From contig CM029645.1 in the NCBI GenBank assembly GCA_017311315.1, positions 27,615,627 to 27,679,626 of the forward strand: a stretch of DNA of 64,000 bases, given 5' to 3'. This stretch comes from Dendrocalamus latiflorus (lineage: Eukaryota; Streptophyta; Magnoliopsida; Poales; Poaceae). The notes under the pieces were generated by a model, which saw nothing but the letters and a program-made list of their open reading frames with translations, did no database searches and was not told the DNA's origin. This document shows, piece by piece, positions 22,623 through 35,189 of this stretch. Position 1 is the stretch's first letter. The number at the start of each line of letters is the position of its first letter. Position numbers and translations under genes: made by a program.

Positions 22623-25600
22623 GTGAGCTATAGGTCACTCTTTCGGCCAAATGTGCTCCGAAAAATAAAATTCCGCGGAATGCCCGGTAACCCTGGAACG
22701 ACTAGAAAAGCTAAAAATCGTGAGCTATAGGTCACGCTTTCGGCCAAATGTGCTCTGAAAAATAAAAATCCCCACACTGGTCTGGTAGCCCCGGAACGAC
22801 TAGAAAAGCTGAAATCGTGAGCTATAGGTCACGCTTTCAACCAAATGTGCTCTGAAAAATACAAATACCTTGACAGCTGCGATAACCCTAGAATGACTAG
22901 AAAAGCTCAAAATCGTGAGTTATAGGTCACGCTTTCGGCCAAGTGTGAAGCAAAAAAAATCCCTGGAGTACTCCAGTAACCCCGGAACGACTAGAAAAGT
23001 GGAAAATCTTGAGCTATGGGTCACCCTTTCGGCGAAATGTGATGCGACAGAAATCCGCGGAGTGCTCCGGTAACCCTGGAACGACTAGAAAAGTTGATAA
23101 TCCTTAACTATTGGTTACTCTTTCGGCCAAATCTTCTCCGAAAAATTAGAATACCCGGACTGGCCCGTTAACCCTGAAACGACTAGAAATGCTGACAATC
23201 GTGAGCTATAGCTCATGCTTTCGGCCAAATGTGCTCTCAAAAATAAAAATCCCCGCACTCGTCGAGTAACCCAAGAACGATTAGAAAAGCTGAAATCGTG
23301 AGGTATACGTCACGCTTTAAGCCAAATGTGGTCCGAAAAGTAAAAATCCTCGGACTGCTGCGGTAACCCCAGAACGACTAGAAGAGGTCAAAATCGAGAG
23401 CTATGGGTCACGCTTTCAGCCAAATCTACTCCGAGAAATAAAATTCTGCCGACTGCTCCAGTAACCATTGAACGATAAGGAAAGCTGAAAATCGTGAGCT
23501 ATAGGTCACGCTTTCGGCCAAATGTGATGCGAAAAAAATCCCCTAAGTCCTCCAGCAACCTCGGAACGACTAGAAAAGCAGAAATTCCTGAGCTATGGGT
23601 CTTCCTTTCGGCCAATGTGATGCGACAAAAATCCGCGGAATGCTCTGGTGACACCTGAACGATTAGAAAAGTTAAAAATCCTTAGCTGTTGGTCACGCTT
23701 TCGGGCAAATGTTCTCCAAAAAATAAAAGTCCCTGGACTGCTCCGGTAACCCCCGAACGACTAGAAAAGCTGAAATCGTGAGCTATAGGTCACGCTTTGG
23801 GCCAAATTTGCTCCGAGAATCAAAAATCCCTAGAATGCTCTGGTAACCCTGGAACGACTAGGAAAGTTAAAAATCGTGAGCTAGTCACTCTTTCGGCCAA
23901 ATGTGCTCCGAAAAATAAAATTCCGCGGAATGCCCAGTAACCCTGGAATGACTAGAAAAAGCTGAAAATCATGAGCTATAGGTCACGATTTCGGCCAAAT
24001 GTGCTCCGAAAAATAAAAATCCCCGAACTACTCCGGTAACCCCGGAACGACTAAAAAAGCTGAAATCGTGAGCTATAGGTCATGCTTTCGAACAAATCTT
24101 CCTCGAGAAACAAAAATCGTCGAAACGCTCCTGTAACCCTGGCACGACAAGAAAAGCAGAAATCGTGAGTTATAGTTCACGCTTTCGGCCAAATGTGCTT
24201 CAAAAAATAAAAATACCCGACTGCTCTAGTAACCCTTGAACGACTAGAAAATCTGAAAATTGTGAGCTATAGGTCACGCTTTTGGCCAAATGTGATTCGA
24301 AAAAAAATCCCCGGAGTCCTCTAATAACCCCGGAACGACTAGAAAAGCGGAAAATCTTGAGCTATTGGTCATCCTTTTGGGCCAAATTTGCTCCGAGAAT
24401 CAAAAATCCCTAGAATGCTCTGGTAACCCTGGAACGACTAGGAAAGTTGAAAAACGTGAGCTATAGGTCACTCTTTCGGCCAAATGTGCTCCGAAAAATA
24501 AAATTCTGCGGAATGCCCGGTAACCCTGTAACGACTAGAAAAAGCTGAAAATCATGAGCTATAGGTCACGATTTCGGCCAAATGTGCTCCGAAAAATAAA
24601 AATACCCGCACTGGTCCGGTAACCCCGGAACGAGTTGAAAAGCTGAAATCGTGAGCTGTAGGTCACGCTTTCCCAAATGTGCTCCGAAAAATAAAAATAC
24701 CTGCACAGCTGCGGTAACCCCAGGACGACTAGAAATGCTCAAAATCATGAACTATAGGTCAAGCTTTCGGTAAAATGTGATGCGAAAAAACATTTCCGGA
24801 GTCCTCCAGTAATCCCCAAATGACTAGAAAAGCGGAAAATCTTGAGCTATGGGTCACCTTTTCGGCAAAATGTGATGTGACAGAAATCCCCGGAATGCTA
24901 TGGTAACCCTGGAACGACTAAAAAAGTTGATAATCGTTAGCTATTGGTCATCTTTCGGCCAAATCCACTCCGAAAAATAAGAATCCCCGGACTGGCCCGT
25001 TAACCCTGGAACGATTAGAAAAGCTGAAAATCGTGAGCTATAGGTCACGCTTTCGGCTAAATATGCTCCGAAAAAAATTCCTGGAATCCTCCGGTAACTC
25101 CGGAACGACTGGAAAAGCTGAAAATAGTCTGCTCGGCCAAATGTGCTCCGAAAAATAAAAAACCCCGGACTGCCCCGGTAACCCCGGAACGACTAGAAAA
25201 GGGGAAAATCTTGAGCTATGGGTCACCCTTTCGCCCAAATGTGATGCGGCAAAAATCCCCGAATCCTCCGGTGACACCGTAACGATTAGAAAAGTTGAAA
25301 ATCGTTAGCTTCACACTTTCGGACAAATGTGGCCCGAAAAATAAAAATCTCCGAACTGCTCCGGTAAACCCAGAACGACTAGAAAAGCTGAAATTGTGAG
25401 CTATAGGTTACGCTTTCGGCCAAATTTGCTCCGAGAAACAAAAATCCCCGAAATGCTCCGGTAATCCTGGAATGACAAGAAAAGTTGAAAATCGTGAGCT
25501 ATATGTCAATCTTTCGGCCAAATGTGCTCCGAAAATCAAAAATATCTGGATAGGCCCGGTAACCCTGGAACAACTAGGAAAGCTAAAAATCGTGAGCTAT

Positions 25601-28600
25601 AGGTCACGCTTTCGGCCAAATGTGCTCCGAAAAATTAAAATCCCCGCACAGGTCCGGAAACCCCGGAACGACTAGAAAAGCTAAAATGTGAGTTATAGGT
25701 CATGCTTTCACCAAATGTGCTCTAAAAAATAAAAATCCCTGGATAGGTCCAGTAAACCCGGAATGATTAGAAAAGCTAAAAATCATGAGCTATAAGTCAT
25801 GCTTTCGGCCAAATGTGCTTCGATAAATAAAAATCCCCGGACAGCGCCGGTAACCCCGGGACGACAAGAAAGGTTGAAACCGTGAGCTATAGGTCACGCT
25901 TTCGGCCAAATGTGCTCTGAAAAATAAAAATCCCCGCACTGGTCCGGAAACCCCGGAACGACTAGGAAAGCTAAAATGTGAGCTATAGGTAATTCTTTCG
26001 GACAAATGTTCTCTGAAAAATAAAAATTCCTGGACAGGTCCGGGAATCCCGGAGCGACTAGAAAAGACAAAATTCATGAGCTATAGGTCACGCTTTCAGC
26101 CAAGTGTGCTTCGAAAAATAAAAATCCCCGGACTGCTCCGGTAACCCCGGGATGACCAGAAAACTGAAATCATGAGCTATAGGTCACGCTTTCACTCAAA
26201 TCTGCTTCGGGATACAAAATTCCCCTGACTGCTCCAGTAACCCTTGAACGACTAGAAAAGCTGAAAATCTTGAGCTATGGGTCACCCTTTCGGCCAAATG
26301 TGATGCGACAAAAATCCCCGGAATGCTCTGGTAACGCCAAAATGTTTAGAAAAGTTGAAAATTGTTAGCTATAGGTGACGCTTTCGTGCAAATGTGCTTC
26401 GAAAAATAAAAATCCCCAGACTGCTCCGGTAACCCCGGAACGACAAGAAAAGCTGAAATCGTGAGCTATAGGTCACGCTTTCGTCAAATGTGCTCCGAAA
26501 AACAAAAATCCCAGGAATGCTCCAGTAACCTTGGAACGACTAGAAAAGCTGAAAATCGTGAGCTGTAGATAACTTTTTTAGTCAAATTTGCTCTGAAAAA
26601 TAAAAATCTCCAGACTTGCCGGGTAACCATACAACGACTAGAAAAGCTGAAAATCGTGAGCTATAGGTACGAATTCGGCAAATGTGCTCCGAAAAATAAA
26701 AATCCCCGGACTACTCCGGTAACCCCGGAACGACTAAAAAAGCTGAAATCGTGAGTTATAGGTCACGCTTTCGAACAAATCTTCCTCGAGAAACAAAAAT
26801 CGTCGAAATGCTCCTGTAACCCTGGCACGACTTGAAAAGCAGAAAATCGTGAGTTATAGTTCACGCTTTCGGCCAAATGTGCTTCGAAAAATAAAAATAC
26901 CTGACTGCTCTAGTAACCCTTGAACGACTAGAAAATCTGAAAATTGTGAGCTATAGGTCACGCTTTTGGCCAAATGTGATTCGAAAAAAAAATCCCGGAG
27001 TCCTCTAATAACCCCGGAATGACTAGAAAAGCGGAAAATCTTGAGCTATGGGTCATCCTTTCGGCCAAATGTGCTTCGAAAAATAAAAATCCTTGGAACG
27101 ACTAGAAAAGTTGAAAATCGTGTGCTGATCACTCTTTCGTCCAAATGTGCTCCGAAAAAAAAAAATCCCCAGACTGGCCTGGTAACCCTACGACGACTAG
27201 AAACGCTGAAAATCGTGAGCTAGGTCACGTTTTCGGTCAAATCTGTTCCAAAATATAAAAATACCAGTATTGCTCTGGTAACCCTGGAACGACAAGAATA
27301 GTTAAAAATCGTGAGCTATAGATCACGCTTTTGACCAAATATGCCCCGAGAAACAAAAATCGTCGGAATGCTATAGTAACCCTAGTACGACTAGAAAACC
27401 TAAAAATCGGGAGTTATAGGTCACGCTTTCGGCCAAATTTGCTCCGAAAAAAAATAAAAATCACCGGACTGGCCCGGTAACCCTGAAACGACTAGAAAAG
27501 TCGAAAATCGTGAGCTATAGGTCACGCTTTCGGCCAAATGTGCTCCGAAAAATAAAAATCTCCGCATTGGTCCAGAAACCCCGGACCGACCAGAAAAGCT
27601 AAAATGGTGAGCTATAGGTCACGCTTTCGGCCAAATGTGGTCTGATAAATAAAAATCCCTGGACAGGTCTGATAACCCCAGAACGACTAGAAAAGCTGAA
27701 AATTGTGAGCTATAGGTCGCTCTTTCGGCCAAATGTGCTACGAAAAATAAAAATCCGCGGACTGGCCCGGTAACCCCGAAACGACTAGAAGAGCTGAAAA
27801 TCGTGAGCTATAGGTCACGCTTTCGACCAAATGTGCTTCGAAATACAAAAATAGCCGGACTGCCCAGATAACACCGGAACGACTAGAAATGCTGAAAATC
27901 GTGAGTTATAGGTACGCTTTCGGCAAATGTGCTCCGAAAATTAAAAATCCCCAGACTGGCCCGAAAACCCTGGAACGACTAGAAAAGTTGAAAATCATGA
28001 GTTATAGGTCACGCTTTCGGCCAAATTTCCACTGAAAAATAAAAATCCCGGCACTGGTCCGGAAACGCCGAAACAGCTAGAAAAGCTAAAATGGTGAGCT
28101 ATAGTTCATGCTTTCGGCCAAATGTGCTACAAAAAATAAAAATCCCCGCACTGGTCTGGAAACCCCGGAACGACGAGAAAAGCTAAAATGTGGGCTATAG
28201 GTTACGCTTTCGGGTAAATGTGCTTCGAAAAATAAAAATCCCTGCACAGGTCCGGTAACCCCGGAACGACTAGAAAAGCTGAAAATCGTGAGTTATAGGT
28301 CACGTTTTCGGCAAAATGTGCTCCGAAAACTAAAAATCCCCGGACTGCCTCAGTAACCCAGAAACGACTAGAAAAGCTGAAAATCGTGAGCTATAGGTCA
28401 CGCTTTCGGCCAAATATGCTCCGAAAAATAAAAATCCCCGCATTGGTCCAAAAATCGCGGAACGACTAGAAAAGCTAAAATGGTGAGCGATAAGTCACGC
28501 TTTCGGCCAAATGCGCTCCGATAAATAAAAATCACTGGACAGGTCTGATAACCCCGGAACGACTAGAAAAGCTGAAAATCCTGCGCTATAGGTCATGCTT

Positions 28601-28873
28601 TCGGGCATATGTGCTCTAAAAAATAAAAATCCCAGGATTGCTCTGGTACCCCAGAACGACTACAAAAGCTAAAATCGCAAGCTATAGGTCACCCTTTTGG
28701 CCAGATTTGCTCCGAGAAACAAAAATCTGAGCTATAGGCCATGCTTTCGGCCAAATGTGCTCCAAAAAATAAAAATCGCTGTACAGGTCCGGTAACCCCG
28801 AAACGACTAGAAAAGCTGAAAATCGTGAGCTATAGGTCACTCTTTTGGCCAAATGTGCTACGAAAAATAAAAA

Positions 28874-31800
28874 CCCCACAGCCTCGGTAACCCAGAAACG
28901 ACTAGAAAAGCTGAAAATTGTGAGCTATAGGACACGCTTTCGCCTAAATCTGCTCCGAGGAACAAAATTTCCCCGACCTCTAGTAACCGTTGAATTACTA
29001 GAAAAGCTGAAAATCGTGAGCTAAAGGTCACGCTTTCGGCCAAATGTGATACGACAAATAAAAATACCTGGACAGGTCCGATAACGACGGAACGACTAGA
29101 AAAGCTGAAAATCGGGAGTTATAGGTCACGCTTTCGGCCAAATGTGCTTCGAAAATAAAAATACCCGGACTGCTCTGGTAACACCGGAACGACTGGATAT
29201 GCTAAAAATCGTGAGTTATAGGTACGCTTTCGGCAAATGTGCTCCAAAAAATAAAAATTCCCAGACTGGCCCGGAAACCCTGGAACGACTAGAAAAACTG
29301 AAAATCATGAGTTATAGGTCACGCTTTCGGCCAAATGTGCTCCAAAAAATAAAAATCTCGGCACAGGTCCGGAAACCCCGAAACGGCTAGAAAAGCAAAA
29401 ATGGTGAGCTAGAGGTCACGCTGTCGACCAAATGTGCTTCGAAAAATAGAAATCCCCAAACTGGCCCGGTAACCCTACAACCACTAGAAAAGTTTAAATC
29501 ATTAGCTATAGGTCACGCTTTCGTGCTAATGTGCTCCGAAAAATAAAAATACCCGGACTGCTCCGGTAACCCCAGAACGACTAGAAAAGCTGAAATCGTG
29601 AGTTATAGGTCACACTTTCGGCCAAATGTGCTCCGAAAAACAAAAATCCCCGGAATGCTCCGGTAACCCTGGAACGACTAGAAAAGTTGAAAATCGTGAG
29701 CTATAGATTACTCTTTTGGGCAAATGTGCTACGAAAAATAAAAATCCCCGGACTGGCCTGCCAACCCTGGGACGACTAGAAAAGCTGAAAATCGTGTGCT
29801 GTAGGTTACGCCTTCAGCCAAATGTGATGCGAGAAAAAAATCCCCGGAGTCCACAAGTAACCCCGGAACAACTACTAAAGCGGAAAATCTTGAGCTATAG
29901 GTCACCCTTTCGGCCAAATGTGCTACGACAAAAATCCTCGGAATCCTCCGGTAACACCGGAACGTTTAGAAAAGTTTAAAACCGTTAGCTATAGGTCACG
30001 CTTTCGTGCTAATGTGCTCCGAAAAATAAAAATCCCCGGACTGCTTCGGTAACCCCGGAAAGACAAGAAAAGCTGAAATTGTGAACTATATGTCACGTTT
30101 TCGGATAAATGTGCTCCGAAAAATAAAATTCCCCACACTGGTCCGAAAACGAAGGAACGACGAGAAAAGATAAAATTTGTGCTATAGGCCACGCTTTCGC
30201 CCAAATGTGCTCCAAAAAATAAAAATCCCTGCACAGGTCCGGTAACCCCGAAATGACTAGAAAAACTGAAAATCGTGCGCTATAGGTCACGTTTTCGGCC
30301 AAATGTGCTCCGAAAAATAAAAGTCCCCACACTGGTCCCGAAACGAAGGAACGACGAGAAAAGCTAAAATCTGAGCTATAGGCCACGCTTTCGGCCAAAT
30401 GTGCTCCAAAAAATAAAAATCCCTGCACAGGTCCGGTAACCCCGAAACGACTAGAAAAGCTGAAAATCGTGAGCTATAGGTCACTCTTTCGGCCAAATAT
30501 GCTACGAAAAATAAAAACCCCACTGCCTCGGTAACCCAGAAACGACTAGAATAGCTGGAAATTGTGAGCTATAGGACACGCTTTCGCCAAAATCTGCTCC
30601 GAGGAACAAAATTCCCCCGACCTCTAGTAACCGTTGAATGACTAAAAAAGTTGAAAATCGTGAGCTAAAGGTCACGCTTTCGGCCAAATGTGATACGACA
30701 AATAAAAATACCTGGACAGGTCCGATAACGACGGAACGACTAGAAAAGCTGAAAATCGGGAGTTATAGGTCACGCTTTCGGCCAAATGTGCTTCGAAAAA
30801 TAAAAATACCCGGACTGCTCTGGTAACACCGGAATGACTAGATATGCTGAAAATCGTGAGTTATAGGTACGCTTTCGGCAAATGTGCTCCAAAAAATAAA
30901 AATCCCCAGACTGGCCCGGAAACCCTGGAACGACTAGAAAAGCTGAAAATCATGAGTTATAGGTCACGCTTTCGGCCAAATGTGCTCCAAAAAATAAGAA
31001 TGCCGGCACAGGTCCGGAAACCCCGAAACGGCTAGAAAAGCAAAAATGGAGAGCTAGAGGTCACGCTGTCGGCCAAATGTGCTTCGAAAAATAGAAATCC
31101 CCAAACTGGCCCGGTAACCCTACAACCACTAGAAAAGTTTAAATCATTAGCTATAGGTCACGCTTTCGTGCTAATGTGCTCCGAAAAATAAAAATACCCG
31201 GACTGCTCCGGTAACCCCAGAACGACAAGAAAAGCTGAAATCGTGAGTTATAGGTCACGCTTTCGGCCAAATGTGCTCCGAAAAACAAAAATCCCCGGAA
31301 TGCTCCGGTAACCCTGGAACGACTAGAAAAGTTGAAAATCGTGAGCTATAGATTACTCTTTTGGGCAAATGTGCTACGAAAATTAAAAATCCCCGGACTG
31401 GCCCGCTAACCCTGGGACGACTAGAAAAGCTGAAAATCGTGTGTTGTAGGTCACGCCTTCAGCCAAATGTGATGCGAGAAAAAAATCCCCGGAGTCCACA
31501 AGTAACCTCGGAACGACTACTAAAGCGGAAAGTCTTGAGCGGCCAAATGTGCTAACGACAAAAATCCTCGGAATCCTCCGGTAACACCGGAACGTTTAGA
31601 AAAGTTTAAAATCGTTAGCTATAGGTCACGCTTTCGTGCTATTGTGCTCCAAAAAATAAAAATCCCCGGACTGCTCCGGTAACCCCGGAAAGACAAGAAA
31701 AGCTGAAATTGTGAGCTATAGGTCACGTTTTCGGCCAAATGTGCTCCGAAAAATAAAAGTCCCCACACTGGTCCCGAAACGAAGGAACGACGAGAAATGC

Positions 31801-34050
31801 TAAAATCTGAGCTATAGACCACGCTTTCGGCCAAATGTGCTCCAAAAAATAAAAATCCCTGCACAGGTCCGGTAACCCCGAAACGACTAGAAAAGCTGAA
31901 AATCGTGAGCTATAGGTCACTCTTTCGGCCAAATGTGCTATGAAAAATGAAAACCCCACTTCCTCGGTAACCCAGAAACGACTAGAAAAGCTGGAAATTG
32001 TGAGCTATAGGACACGCTTTCGCCTAAATCTGCTCCGAGGAACAAAATTCCCCCGACCTCTAGTAACCGTTGAATGACTAGAAAAGCTGAAAATCGTGAG
32101 CTAAAGGTCACGCTTTCGGCCAAATGTGATACGACAAATAAAAATACCTGGACAGGTCCGATAACGACGGAACGACTAGAAAAGCTGAAAATCGGTAGTT
32201 ATAGGTCACGCTTTCGGCCAAATGTGCTTCGAAAAATAAAAATACCCGGACTGCTCTGGCAACACCGGAACGACTAGATATGCTGAAAATCGTGAGTTAT
32301 AGGTACGCTTTTGGCAAATGTGCTCCAAAAAATAAAAATCCCCATACTGGCCCGGAAACCCTGGAACGACTGGAAAAGCTGAAAATCATGAGTTATAGGT
32401 CACGCTTTCGGCCGAATGTGCTTCGAAAAATAAAAATCCCGGCACAGGTCCGGAAACCCCGAAACGGCTAAAAAAGCAAAAATGGTGAGCTAGAGGTCAC
32501 GCTGTCGGCCAAATGTGCTTCGAAAAATAGAAATCCCCAAACTGGCCCGGTAACCTTGCAACCACTAGAAAAGTTTAAATCATTAGCTATAGGTCACGCT
32601 TTTGTGCTAATGTGCTTTGAACAATAAAAATACCCGGACTGCTCCGGTAACCCCAGAACGACAAGAAAAGCTGAAATCGTGAGTTATAGGTCACGCTTTC
32701 GGCCAAATGTGCTCCGAAAATCAAAAATCCCCGGAATGCTCCGGTAGCCCTGGAACGACTAGAAAAGTTAAAAATCGCGAGCTATAGATTACTCTTTTGG
32801 GAAAATGTGCTTCGAAAAATAAAAATCTCCATACTGGCCCGCTAACCCTGGGACGACTAGAAAAGCTGAAAATCGTGTGCTGTAGGTCACGCCTTCAGCC
32901 AAATGTGATGCGAGAAAAAAAATCCCCGGAGTCCACAAGTAACCCCGGAACGACTACTAAAGCGGAAAATCTTGAGCTATAGGTCACCCTTTCGGCCAAA
33001 TGTGCTACGACAAAAATCCTTGGAATCCTCCGGTAACACCGGAACGTTTAGAAAAGTTTAAAATCGTTAGCTATAGGTCACGCTTTCGTGCTAATGTGCT
33101 CCGAAAAATAAAAATCCCCGGACTACTCCGGTAACCCCGGAAAGACAAGAAAAGCTGAAATTCTGAGCTATAGGTCACGTTTTCGGCCAAATGTGCTCCG
33201 AAAAATAAAAATCCCCACACTGGTCCGGAAACGAAGGAACGACGAGAAAAGCTAAAATCTGAGCTATAGGCCACGCTTTCGGCCAAATGTGCTCCAAAAA
33301 ATAAAAATCCCTGCACAGGTCCGGTAACCCCGAAACTACTAGAAAAGCTGAAAATCGGAGCTATAGGTCACTCTTTCGGCCAAATGTGCTACGAAAAATA
33401 AAAACCGCACTGCCTCGGTAACCCAGAAATGACTAGAAAAGCTGAAAATCGTGAGCTATAGGTCACGCTTTCGGCCAAATGTGATACGACAAATAAAAAT
33501 ACCTGGACAGGTCTGATAACGACGGAACGACTAGAAAAGCTGAAAATCGGGAGTTATAGGTCACGCTTTCGGCCATATGTGCTTCGAAAAATAAAAATAC
33601 CCGGACTGCTCTGGTAACACCGGAACGACTAGAAATGCTGAAAATCGTGAGTTATAGCTACGCTTTCGGCAAATGTGCTCCAAAAAATAAAAATCCCCAG
33701 ACTGGCCCGGAAACCCTGGAACGACTAGAAAAGCTAAAAATCATGAGTTATAGGTCACGCTTTCAGCCAAATTTGCTCCGAAAAATAAAAAATCCCGGCA
33801 CAGGTCTGGAAACCCCGAAACGGCTAGAAAAACTAAAATGGTGAGCTAGATGTCACGCTAAACCCTAAAATCCTAAATGTGCTTCGAAAAATAGTAATCC
33901 CCAAACTGGCCCGGTAACCCTACAACCACTAGAAAAGTTTAAATCATTAGCTATAGGTCACGCTTTCGTGCTAATGTGCTCCAAAAAATAAAAATACCCG
34001 GACTGCTCCGATAACCCAGAAACGAATAGAAAAGCTAAAAATCGTGAGTT
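28874..34050. repeat. Four-copy higher-order unit in block B
   Basis: The marker monomer (CCCCACTGCCTCGG class) recurs at 28874, 30518, 31954 and 33405, with spacings 1644, 1436 and 1451 bp. The first spacing equals that in block A (1645). B then has two further intervals where A has one, so a unit was gained in B or lost in A. Confidence 0.8.
33859..33877. repeat. Telomere-like replacement in a monomer (block B)
   Basis: In a monomer that elsewhere reads GTCACGCTTTCGGCCAAATG, the TTCGGCC is replaced by AAACCCTAAAATCCT, a degenerate pair of the plant telomere repeat CCCTAAA. The paralogous monomer in block A (about 19106) has the normal sequence. Confidence 0.75.
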
Positions 34051-35189
34051 ATAGGTCACGGTTGCGCCTAAATCTGCTCCGGGAAACAAAATTTCCCCGA
34101 CTGCTCCAGTAACTGTTGAACGACTAGGAAAGCTGAAATCGTGAGCTGTAGGTCAAGCTTTCGGCCAAATCTTCTCCAAGAAACAAAATTTCCCTCGACA
34201 TCTCCGGTAACCCTTGAACAACTAGAAATGCTGAAAATGTGGGCTATATGTCATGCTTTCGGCCAAATGTGATGCGGACAAAAATCCCCGGAGTCCTCTA
34301 GTAACCCCAAAAAGACTAGCAAAGCGGAAAATCTTGAGCTATGGGTCACGCTTTCGGCCAAATGTGATATGACAAAAATCCCTAGAATCTTCCGGTAAGA
34401 CCAGAATGTTTAGAAATGTTGAAAATTGTTAGCTATAGGTCACGCTTTCGGGCAAATGTGCTTTCCAAAATAAAAATCCCTAAACTGCTCCGGTAACCCC
34501 GGAACGAGTAGAAAAGTTGAAATCGAGAGCTATACCTCATGCTTTCGACCAAATCTGCCCCGAGAAACAAAAATCGTCGGAAAGCTCTGGTTACCCTGGC
34601 ACGACTAGAAAAGTTTAAAATCATGAGCTAGGTCACGCTTTCGGCCAAATGTGCTCCGAAAAATGAAAATCACCAGATTGGCCCGTTTTCCCCCGGAACG
34701 ACTAGAAAAGCTAAAATCGTGACTATTGGTCACGCTTTCGGCCAATATGCTCCGAAAAATAAAAATCCCTGGATAGGTCCGATATCCCCGGAACGACTAA
34801 AAAAGCTGAAAATCATAAGCTATAGGTCACGCTTTCGGGCAAATGTGCTCCAAAAAATAAAAATCCCTGGACTGCTCTAGTAACCCCGGAAAAACTAGAA
34901 AAGCTGAAATCGTGAGGTATAGGTCACGCTTTCGACCAAATTTGCCCCGAGAAACAAAAATCGTTGGAATGCTCCGGTAACAATGGCACGACTAGAAAAG
35001 CAGAAAATCGTGACTATTGGCCACGCTTTCGGCCAAATATGCTCCGATAAATAAAAATCCCCATACTGGCCCGGTAACCCTTCAACGACTAGAAAAGTTT
35101 AAAATCGTTAGCTATAGGTCACGCTTTCGTGCTAATGTGCTCCGAAAAATAAAAATCCCCGGACTGCTGAAATCGTGAGCTATAGTTCA

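Larger units (their letters stand above)
22623..35189. repeat. Satellite block B (second copy of block A, with internal differences)
   Basis: Starts with the same monomers as 9938 at an offset of 12,685 bp. The offset grows to about 13,646 at the GTACGAATTCGGCAAATG marker (13021 versus 26667), showing extra monomers gained in B around 24-25 kb, and to about 14,750 by 34.06 kb. It merges into the regular 12-monomer HOR near 35.2 kb. Confidence 0.85.
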
